NCBI RefSeq assembly: GCF_001510895.1
Contig: NZ_LPWA01000116.1
Location: forward strand, 1 to 64,000
Direction of reading: 5' to 3'
DNA from: Mesorhizobium loti
GTDB taxonomy: Bacteria; Pseudomonadota; Alphaproteobacteria; Rhizobiales; Rhizobiaceae
Length of the DNA: 64,000 nucleotides
Part shown: piece after piece, positions 36,637-44,308 of the stretch
Position numbering within the stretch: the first letter of the stretch is position 1
Layout: every line of letters starts with the position of its first letter
Made by a program: the position numbers and the translations under genes
Notes under the pieces: model-generated
Told to the model about the DNA's origin: nothing
What the model saw: only the letters and a program-made list of their open reading frames with translations
Database searches by the model: none

Positions 36637-37704
36637 ATGTTTCGTTATCTCGCACGCCGTCATGATCGCAAGCACATTTTGAGGTCACTACAACGCCAGA
36701 ACCGTATCGATCACAAGCTCATAGGGTTTGATGCCTCTTTGGAGTTCGCGGGCAACGAGACTGAGGACAAATATGCGAGCGTTGGTGACTTGGCGTACAC
36801 GACAATTTCCAAGGGAGAGCAGTTATTCTCCCCGATTTTGCTCCCTAAGCCGTTAAGAGAAGAGGCAAACGGTGCTACTTTTCAGTCTGACATCACAACC
36901 GAGGATGAAGAAAACAATAAATTTGAATGCGTGGTTACCGATAGCGGATCGAAAAGCCATGCACTTGTAGTGTTTCATCATTGGTACGCGCGAAACCGCT
37001 ACTCAGCATTCGCCAAGTTCTTTGCTGCAAGAGGCATAACAGTTATTGAGGCTACGCTTCCGTACCATTTTAGTCGTGGTTCCGACGACTATTCCGAGGA
37101 AAAATTCTTCAACGCAAATTTGGGACGTACAATTCGGTCGATGAGACAAGCGGTATTGGATGGCCGTAAGATTGTTCGTTGGCTCTATAGTCAGGGGTAT
37201 TATAAAGTTTCCGTTGTAGGCATGTGCTTAGGCGGCACTGTCGCTGGTCTGATCGCTGCCCAAGAAGAGAAGGTTGATAAGGCGGTTCTCATGGTATCGC
37301 CAATGAGTCCTGCTGATCTTGTTTGGACTGCGGAGACCATGAAGTCGTTGCGTAGTCGTATTGAACCAGTCATGTCACTCGAAGATTTGAGAACCGCTTG
37401 GAGTCTCATTAGCCTAGAGATGCATACGTGGGGCCTCACACGTCCTCACTTGGATATGATGTTCGTACTTGGCAAAGACGATACGATCGCATGTCCAGAA
37501 GCTACGGATCGGGTGATAGAGCTTCTGACGAAATGCAATCGTCCGCCTGAGGTGCTGCGTCTCAATTGTGGACATTCGTCTGTTGGGATCTTTCCTTACA
37601 ACATAATCGCGGCCAGGAAGGTGCTGCGATTTTTGAAAGAAACTCCGACCTTAGCGGAACTCTGGGAAGTCCGCGGGTTTCGCTACGACTTTAGCGAAGT
37701 TTGA
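36637..37704 (+). CDS. Alpha/beta hydrolase with Cys nucleophile motif
   Basis: 355 residues, ATG 36637 with AAAGGAGAG 5 nt upstream. Alpha/beta-hydrolase features: ALVVFHHWYARN oxyanion strand, nucleophile elbow GMCLGG (C197), acid in VLGKDDTIA (D281/D282), His in LNCGHSSVG (H313). Cys in place of Ser is known in dienelactone hydrolases. The substrate is unknown. GC content is visibly lower (under 50%) than neighbours at over 60%. It sits between the broken queD and virB8, so it was acquired separately. Confidence 0.7.
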   Translation: MFRYLARRHDRKHILRSLQRQNRIDHKLIGFDASLEFAGNETEDKYASVGDLAYTTISKGEQLFSPILLPKPLREEANGATFQSDITTEDEENNKFECVVTDSGSKSHALVVFHHWYARNRYSAFAKFFAARGITVIEATLPYHFSRGSDDYSEEKFFNANLGRTIRSMRQAVLDGRKIVRWLYSQGYYKVSVVGMCLGGTVAGLIAAQEEKVDKAVLMVSPMSPADLVWTAETMKSLRSRIEPVMSLEDLRTAWSLISLEMHTWGLTRPHLDMMFVLGKDDTIACPEATDRVIELLTKCNRPPEVLRLNCGHSSVGIFPYNIIAARKVLRFLKETPTLAELWEVRGFRYDFSEV

Positions 37705-37719
37705 CACGATGCCGACAAA

Positions 37720-38262
37720 GTGGGGCGGCGCTTATGGGCGTCACGACACGAAAGTGGTGATCTGGTCGAGGTCGACAGGGAATACCGCTACATCGAGGTG
37801 AAATCCGGACTGACGCGGCCCGCCAGCCTCACCGAGCAGGAGGCCGTGACCCAGGCCAACGTCATGCGCTATATCCGCAACCGCGAGGGCTACGACCCCT
37901 ATGCGATCGAGGAAAAGTTCGGGATCGCCGCCTTTCTTTCGACCGGCGATGCCGCGCGCGAGCTGTAAGTCCTATACAGCGCCGCCAATCCGCAAAACCC
38001 CGCCAAGGTTTATGGCAAGCTGAAGCGGGTGCTGGTCGACATCAAATCGGTCAGCTTCCCCAACAGTTCGACGGCGATCGTGCGCTTCTCCACCACCGAG
38101 AAGAGCGAGACCGAGGCGATCGACCGGCATTGGATCTCCGTCGTCCGCTTCCGCTACACCGACACGCCGATCAAGAACGAGTGGCGCTTCGAGAACCCGC
38201 TCGGCTTCCAGGTCACCAGATACCGGCGCGACCAGGAGACCGTGACACCGGGGAGCGAGTGA
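37720..38262 (+). pseudogene. virB8: virB8 (type IV secretion) remnant
   Basis: TEQEAVTQANVMRYIRNREG, YDPYAIEEKFGIAAFLSTGD, and after a stop, YSAANPQNPAKVYGKLKRVL, DRHWISVVRFRYTDTPIKNE and ENPLGFQVTRYRRDQE match the periplasmic domain of VirB8. The N-terminal cytoplasmic and membrane segment is absent. TAA at 37966-37968 replaces the Gln expected in AREL-Q-DLYS. The product cannot function in a secretion channel. Confidence 0.85.
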
Positions 38263-38354
38263 TGGGGGCGAAGATAGTCCTCGCCATGGCGTTGTGCCTC
38301 GCCGCGCTCGGCTCGGTCGCCTGGCCGTTCGTCTTGCCCTTGAGAAAACCGTAG
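38262..38354 (+). pseudogene. virB9: virB9 5' fragment (signal peptide only)
   Basis: ATG 38262 overlaps the virB8 TGA, as in T4SS operons. It encodes a signal-peptide-like MGAKIVLAMALCLAALGSVA, then breaks off near 38336, where mazE-like sequence on the other strand begins. Confidence 0.6.
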
Positions 38355-38514
38355 AGCTCCCGGAATGATCCCTTGCCCGCGTTGCCTTCAATTCCGCCCG
38401 GCCGTCTGGGAGCAGATCAAGTTCGATCTTCTCGCCCGGCCTGATGCCCAGATGCTGCAGAACGTCCTTGCGGAAGGTCACCTGTCCCCGTGGCGTCACC
38501 GTCAGCATCGTCAT
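38338..38514 (-). pseudogene. MazE/AbrB-type antitoxin fragment
   Basis: MTMLTVTPRGQVTFRKDVLQ, LGIRPGEKIELDLLPDGRAE is the swapped-hairpin AbrB domain. In the next frame it continues NAGKGSFRELYGFLKGK, the normal family sequence. So one base is missing near 38381, and the gene ends at the junction with virB9. No toxin gene is left beside it. Confidence 0.65.
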
Positions 38515-38784
38515 TGAGGCCCGATCAATGCAACATACGCCGCTAATTGCTGCTCGACCGATTTGACCGGCACGAAGAGCATCGTCGGGCGCATCTCATC
38601 GAGCGGAGAGCAGCGGCAGCTCTATGATGAGGAGCGGATCTGTCCCACCGGATCAATACGCTCAACGGCGGAATGGGTTGCCATTAACCGCAGCGTCGCA
38701 ATAGTCCTGCAGGGCTTTATTTCTTTCGGCGACAACGGCCACTATGAAGCAACACTTCGCCGATGAGCCATCCGGGAGAGTTTC

Positions 38785-39250
38785 ATGACAGAAGAAGCCG
38801 ACAACAAACTTTCACGCCCTCATCGAGCTCACTGCTGATGTCGTCTCAGCCTATGTCTCCAACAATCCGGTCCCGGTGGGCGATCTTCCTGCCCTGATCG
38901 GCCAAGTGCACGCAGCACTGAAAGGCACGATCGGCAACGTCTCCGCGAAAATCTCGGAGGCTCTCAAGCCTGCTGTGTCGATCAGGAAGTCGGTGACACC
39001 GGACTACATTGTCTGCCTCGACGACGGAAAGAAATTCAAGTCGCTGAAGCGCCATCTGTCGACGCACTACGGGCTGACACCGGACGAATATCGTGCCAAA
39101 TGGGGACTGTCGGCGGATTATCCCATGGTGGCGCCAAACTATGCCGCCGCTCGCTCCGCTTTGGCTAAGACGATGGGGCTAGGCCGCAAACCGAACGAGC
39201 CGGAAACGCCGACGCCGGCGAAGCGTACCCGCAACAAGGCTGCGGCCTGA
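38785..39250 (+). CDS. Ros/MucR family regulator (+1 frameshift near start)
   Basis: Frame-corrected about 154 residues. ATG 38785 gives MTEEADN. Deleting one A from the A-run at 38803-38805 joins it to FHALIELTADVVSAYVSNN and then PVPVGDLPALIGQVHAALKG. The zinc-finger-like domain reads CLDDGKKFKSLKRHLSTHYG and LTPDEYRAKWGLSADYPMVA. The second Cys of Ros is Asp here, a variant known in Mesorhizobium MucR homologues. Without correction, translation could start only internally at 38876. Global transcription/exopolysaccharide regulator family. Confidence 0.8.
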
Positions 39251-39478
39251 TTTTCTCTTTCGAAGACAATCAGGGCCTGCGCCGAATATAAAAAAGGCGG
39301 GATCCCCCGCCTTCCCATTGCTGACAGCCTGATGCCACATGGAATTCGCGAACACCTGCAGCAATCTGCTGCCCCGCCTTCCGATTGAGGCATTTTCCCG
39401 CGCGCACTTACCGAGCGGTCGTCAGTACATCCGGGACTTGCCGCGTTCTTCCGGCTCTTGCGTGATGCAAGCGAAAAA

Positions 39479-39691
39479 TCAGCCTGCCCGGCTGAGGCTG
39501 CCAGCAGAGGACTTGCCAGTGCGGCGGTCCTGCTCGATCTCGTAGTTGATCTTCTGGCCGTCAGCGAGCGTCTTGAGGCCCGCGCGTTCGACAGCCGAAA
39601 TGTGGACGAAAACGTCCTGACCACCATTGTCGGGCTGGATAAATCCAAATCCCTTGGTGCTGTTGAACCACTTCACCGTTCCGGTCGCCAT
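39479..39691 (-). CDS. Cold-shock protein (CspA family)
   Basis: 70 residues, ATG 39691, AAAGGA 8 nt upstream. MATGTVKWFNSTKGFGFIQP and DVFVHISAVERAGLKTLADG contain the RNP1 and RNP2 nucleic-acid-binding motifs. Single-strand RNA/DNA chaperone. The 123 bp upstream is AT-richer and may be a structured 5' leader. Confidence 0.9.
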   Translation of the reverse strand: MATGTVKWFNSTKGFGFIQPDNGGQDVFVHISAVERAGLKTLADGQKINYEIEQDRRTGKSSAGSLSRAG

Positions 39692-39829
39692 ATGTGCGTA
39701 TTCCTTTGTAACATTTGCAGCATGGGCCAATCGGGCGGGCCCGATTCGTATCAAGACCGTGGAGTTAAACGCAGCAAAGCGAAAAATTGCAAGAGCCGTT
39801 CGCCCCGATGGCAATACCTTTGAGTGCCA

Positions 39830-40124
39830 TGAGCGATCGCCAGCCTCAAGACAACAACAGCCTGATCTTGATCAGCCTCATACCCGCCAACCGCCGCGCC
39901 GAGCAAAGCCCCGGCTAGGCGGTTAAGCACGACATGGCCAAGCGAACCACCTGTCGGCCCGGTGGTCCGGCGAATACAGGGATCACGTTAGCGCGTCTCT
40001 ACGCACCGAGCGCGGAAGAACAGGCTTGGCGTACCCCTCGCAAGTCAAGGTGAGCAGCTAGGACCACGGTCAACGCCCACTTCTACGCGGCGAAGTCGGT
40101 TGGACAGCACCAAGGGATCGCCAA
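39830..40124. other. Gene-free stretch
   Basis: About 300 bp between the cold-shock gene leader and the DUF309 gene. No convincing ORF, repeat or RNA structure recognised. Confidence 0.5.
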
Positions 40125-40670
40125 TCAGACGCTCTCGGATTTTGGTGCGAGAATAAAATCAAAAACGGGCTCGGGCTGGTCAGGCTTCGGCTGTCGCGGA
40201 ACAACCGGGGAGGTTACGGCCGCTTCGGCATATACTGCCAGCGCGGCAGGTGTCATCCCGAGTGCGGTCTCAAACAGCCCGTTAGGCACGCTCACCACCC
40301 GACGAAAAAGCGCTGCAGCTCTTTCCGCATGGCGCGCCGCAGCGCGCCGCTTTCCCTGGCGGATCTTCACCCCGGACGCCGCCAACAGGATCAATGCCTT
40401 GAAGAACAGTCGATGTTGAATGCTTTGTTTGGCAGCGTGCCAGAGAGGCTCCCAGGCCTCATGGGCTTCCCAGTAGTAGCCGTGGTTGAAAAGGTCGATC
40501 CCCCATCGAAACACATCTGAGCCGAGCGCTTCGTCAACGGCGACGGCAACGGTCACCGGATCCGTTCGGTAACTGTGGCCGAGGGGATCACGCACCGGAT
40601 GCGGATGTTTGCCGGGCAGATACGAATAGCTCGGGAAATTCTTTTCGGGCAACAAGCGAGGGCGTGACAT
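40125..40670 (-). CDS. DUF309 domain protein
   Basis: 181 residues from ATG 40670. RWGIDLFNHGYYWEAHEAWE, PLWHAAKQSIQHRLFFKALI carries the conserved E-x-HE-x-WE motif of DUF309, a helical family sometimes suggested to be hydrolase-like but not characterised. GKRRAAARHAERAAALF is basic. Isolated gene, neighbours unrelated. Confidence 0.8.
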   Translation of the reverse strand: MSRPRLLPEKNFPSYSYLPGKHPHPVRDPLGHSYRTDPVTVAVAVDEALGSDVFRWGIDLFNHGYYWEAHEAWEPLWHAAKQSIQHRLFFKALILLAASGVKIRQGKRRAAARHAERAAALFRRVVSVPNGLFETALGMTPAALAVYAEAAVTSPVVPRQPKPDQPEPVFDFILAPKSESV

Positions 40671-41089
40671 AGGCAAACATGAAAGCTCGTTCATGGCAAT
40701 TCACACCGACCGCGCCTTGACACGGAGGCTGGTCGCAAATGCCCTTGTAAACGGCGCAGAGTTTGGACACAACGTGCTTCGCCAAATCCGACGCACGCGC
40801 TAGTCGAGAGTCGGCGGCAGGTCGATTGAGCGCGCTCTAGTTGCCCCAACTGGGTTTAGATGTCACCTGCTGTCGAATGTCGGCGGCGGTTCTCCGCCAA
40901 ACGCTTATGCGCTAAATTGAAACTAAGTAATAATCTGTCGATGCGGTGAGGTCAACCGGATATCATCTCTGATAGGGCACGGAAAAGACTTGCTGTATGC
41001 GCGATGCAGGCTGAGAAATATTGAGAAATATTTGCTGATGCCTGATGAAAGTCGCGTAATCTATCTTATGAAACTGGCTATTATTGCCG

Positions 41090-41128
41090 CAAAATAGAAA
41101 TGTCTTGATTCCACAAAGTAGGAATGTC
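41090..41128. repeat. Tandem imperfect direct repeat, IS-end-like
   Basis: CAAAATAGAAATGTC (41090-41104) and CAAAGTAGGAATGTC (41114-41128) match at 13 of 15 positions with a 24-bp period. Multiple short repeats of this type are found at IS21-family ends. No transposase was found. The surrounding 40800-41635 is AT-richer and without a convincing gene apart from a ~50-codon open stretch (41487-41639). Confidence 0.35.
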
Positions 41129-41635
41129 GCCCTGCTCGTCGGTAGGCGCGATCTGAGGCGCGCTTGAACGGTTAGAATCACTCTCGTCTGATACGAGAAG
41201 CTAACCCGGCACTTGGGCAAAGTCAAAATTTTTTCCAAATAAAGTCAAATGGTTAGCTATGATGCTATCAGGCTCATAGCAACTAAGACATTGATCTTTC
41301 TCGCGATCCGGATTTCGACCATCCGAGGTTGTTTGGCGATGGTCGCATAGCCGCCGATCCCGCCGACCGCCCGTTCTACTTTGCGTTGCTGAAAATGGGG
41401 AGCGGACCAAGTTGGTGGCGACCAACCCCGCCCGCCCAGAGTGGCGCTCAGGAGGCTATCGGGATGAAGGCCGGAAAAGGCAGTAGTCCGAAACAGCGTC
41501 GCTCAGAGCACGTGTCCTGGAAGCCGAAGGCTTGTTCGCGGCACGAAACAAGGACTTCGGCGGCTTGACAGTTCTTCTTGAGAGCAGCAGGAAGGACCTA
41601 CGGAACTTGCGGACAAACTGGAGGGCTGAGGTCGA

Positions 41636-41824
41636 ATGAGCATTCCCGATCCGAAAGGCGGACCCAGCACACCACCTTCGCCGCTCCGGGCAATCGCGCG
41701 ATCACTCCAGGACTATGAAGCAAGGGTTGCCTATCTTGAGGCATTGGTGGCCACACAGGCCTTAGAAATAGAACGCCTAAAGGGCTTGTTGCCTCACGGA
41801 TCGGCAGCGAAAGTTCGACAATGA
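41636..41824 (+). CDS. Small hypothetical protein with coiled coil
   Basis: 62 residues. ATG 41636 overlaps the stop of an upstream short open frame (ATGA). LQDYEARVAYLEALVATQAL, EIERLKGLL is a probable coiled coil. It precedes an integrase pseudogene. It may be part of a decayed mobile element. Low certainty. Confidence 0.4.
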   Translation: MSIPDPKGGPSTPPSPLRAIARSLQDYEARVAYLEALVATQALEIERLKGLLPHGSAAKVRQ

Positions 41825-41831
41825 CCCCGCC

Positions 41832-42530
41832 TTGGTAACGGCGCGGCACGAGAAACTAACCAAGGAAAACGGCGCCTACATCGCCAATGGTTGCATGCGA
41901 ACGCTGCGCGCCGTCTACAACCATGCCCGCAGGGCCGCTCGCTCGCTGCCCGCGGATAACCCGGTATCCGCCATAGACTGGAATGCGGAACATCGGCGCA
42001 ACACCGCGCTCGGGCTGTCGGACCTGGGAGGATGGTTCACCCAACTCGCGGCCTTGAAGAACCCTGTCCGCCGGGAGTTCCATCTGTTCATGCTGCTTTC
42101 GGGCCATCGTCCTGAAGCGATCAGGAAGGCACGGGTCGAGCATGTCGATTTTCGCGGGTGTGCTGCACATCCCCAGGCCGAAGGGCGGCGAGATCAAGGC
42201 TTTCGACTTACCACTTTCCAACGCCATGATGCGCTGTTTGGTTCGGGTGATGCGCATTGGTCGGGCTCTCTATGAAGAGCAATCGCGTGACTGGCTCTTC
42301 CAGGCCGACAGCGAAAGCGGACACATGGCCGAACACAAGGAGAAACGCGACGATCTGTCGAAATGGGGCAATGACCTTCGGCAGACTTTCCGCACCATCG
42401 CGTAGGCCGCGGGTGTTGCAGAGCTTGACGTGCACCTGCTGATGAACCACTCGATCCCAGGGGTCAATGCAGGCTACATAAAGTTGCTGAGCGATCACTT
42501 GCGCCATCAGCAGGAGGCCATCTCACGGCG
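41832..42530 (+). pseudogene. Tyrosine recombinase (phage-type integrase) pseudogene
   Basis: ENGAYIANGCMRTLRAVYNH and FHLFMLLSGHRPEAIRKARV (catalytic Arg) in one frame. HIPRPKGGEIKAFDLPLSNA, GNDLRQTFRTIA, then after TAG (42403-42405) HLLMNHSI and NAGYIK (catalytic Tyr) in another. A 2-base loss in CGCGCGG near 42150 and the nonsense codon disable it. The N-terminus is also missing. It may once have mobilised the 35-44 kb segment. Confidence 0.8.
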
Positions 42531-42861
42531 GATACTGGAAGCCGGACGGTCGCGGCAGGATGGAACGAAGTGTCAAACTTCTGCTTGGCACGCGCTTCCA
42601 AGCAGAAGCGTACTTGCCGACATATTGAACCAGGCCCTAGTTGTTTGATCCCAGACCATGCATTTGCTTCTCTCCACGAACCGGGAAGGCTGGTCAGTTC
42701 TTCACACGATCGATCCACCCGCAGGCGCGCACCCAATAAGGGATTCCGATTCAATGCCGGCTGATACACCAGCCGGACCACCACCGCGTTGGTCTTGATT
42801 ACGTGGTAGCGATTTCGTGATGACACGCCGCGGAATAGTTTGACGGCTTCAGGCGTTCGGG

Positions 42862-43472
42862 ATGGCAGAGGGGCGGGCTTACGCTACGGGGTTGATCGTG
42901 CGAACTTTGGCTGCGATCGCTATTGTCCTGCTAGCAATCATCTTCGGACTGGCAAGCTACAGCTATTTCGGATTCTACAACGTTGCTGCCAGCGAGCCCG
43001 ACCTGGATTTCGTCCGCTGGTCACTGGAGACAGTCCGGAATAATTCCATTGAACGCCACGCCGGCCACAATGTCACCACGGATCGATCGCTTGACGATCC
43101 GGAGATGATCCGCACAGGTGGCCATCACTACAAGGAGGAAGGCTGCGTCAACTGTCACGGTGGTCCGGGAATTTCTCCCGCGGAGTTCGCCAAGAACATG
43201 CGGCCCAAGCCGCCGGACCTTACAAGAATCGCTGCCACCTTGGATGATGCTGAGCTCTATTGGATCGTGCGAACGGCATAAAAATGTCCGGGATGCCTGC
43301 GTTTGGTCCAACGCACGACGAGGAAGGGCTATGGGCGATGGTGGCCTTTGTTCGCCGTCTGCCGGAGATATCGCAATCGGAATACGAGAAGATCACCGAA
43401 GCCTCGGAAGGTGAAGGGCATCATCATCAGGCTGGCGGTGAAGACCACGGACCGGCTGCGTCTCCCAAGTGA
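42862..43472 (+). CDS. Membrane-anchored c-type cytochrome (frameshifted)
   Basis: Frame-corrected about 203 residues. N-terminal anchor helix (TLAAIAIVLLAIIFGLASYS), heme motif CVNCH (C95, C98, H99) and, after a frame change, the axial Met in KMSGMPAFG. The tail is His-rich (EGHHHQAGGEDHGP). One base is missing near 43270, which restores IVRNGIKMSG. As given, translation ends at 43281 before the Met ligand. It may serve metal or nitrogen-oxide redox chemistry; context does not say. Confidence 0.75.
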
Positions 43473-43589
43473 GGTGTGCGGCTTCGCCTTCGGCGCGGTG
43501 CCGGTCGGATTGCAGACCTCGACACCTTTGCGGCGGAGCGGCGCCGGCCGATTCGGTTCGATCGTGTGAAGTGATGCCGGCCGATCGTC

Positions 43590-44036
43590 TGAAAGTGCGC
43601 GAAGCCGCCAGTGGCGACTATGATGGTTGTCAGCCAGGGTGAGATGGTGGGTCGTTAGCGACGATCGTCGAGGCGGCGAAGTTCATCCGCGATCAGGGCA
43701 CCCCGCATCTGGCCCGACTGGGGCCGCACAGTCATAGGGGTCGGAGGGCGCAGCATGACTTCGCGGCCACCTTCCTTGGCTCGGACAGTGTTGGCCGCAT
43801 CGAAGGCGAGCATCATGGCCCAAGCGCCGGCACCTGGTACTGGTCGATCTCTACCCTTGATAGTCGCTGGCGGAAGCACGGCGGCCAGCGAGGGCGCGAG
43901 GCGACAAAGGACGAAGCGGTGGCCGAGCTGGAGCGCCATTTGATCGACTAAATCGCCGACGCCGGCGAGTATCAGCAGCCGCCACGTCCATAGCGCACCC
44001 TCGACGGCCTGCAAGGCGCCACCTATCTTCGCGCCA
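43590..44036 (+). pseudogene. Unidentified gene remnants
   Basis: Scattered protein-like pieces on the + strand (AGTWYWSISTLDSRW, GREATKDEAVAELERHLID followed by TAG, then AGEYQQPPR). They look like a plasmid hypothetical gene with indels. No complete frame. Confidence 0.35.
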
Positions 44037-44037
44037 T

Positions 44038-44282
44038 GTGCGGACGCGACCATCGCCGAAATGGTGGCAAAATTCTGCTATGCTGACCTGGCGAAATATC
44101 AGCTGTCGCCAATCAGCTGCCCCTCTGGAAGGACATCTATGGCACGGGCAAGAATAGCAGCCCTACGCCATTGCCATGCGGTCAGGACAGCCATTCGCCC
44201 TCGCGGCCTTGTGGGAGAACTGGATCGACCCGAGGACCGGAAAGATTATCCGCACCTTCAGGGTCATCACCTGTGACCCCAA
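44038..44282 (+). pseudogene. SRAP (YedK/HMCES-like) fragment
   Basis: Begins with MCGR, as SRAP proteins do with catalytic Cys2. After frame changes it contains QPFALAALWENWIDPRTGKI and RTFRVITCDPN, the central SRAP motif. Most of the protein (abasic-site DNA-protein crosslink enzyme, SOS-associated) is missing, and the end abuts merA. Confidence 0.6.
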
Positions 44283-44308
44283 TCTCGGGCGCCTGACACA
44301 AGTAATGC

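Noticed and set aside
38563..38766. 67-codon + strand open frame
   Set aside because: No ribosome site, family resemblance or context; left unannotated.
42600..42850. Reverse-strand open frames before the cytochrome gene
   Set aside because: Unstructured composition and no start signals; considered shadow frames.
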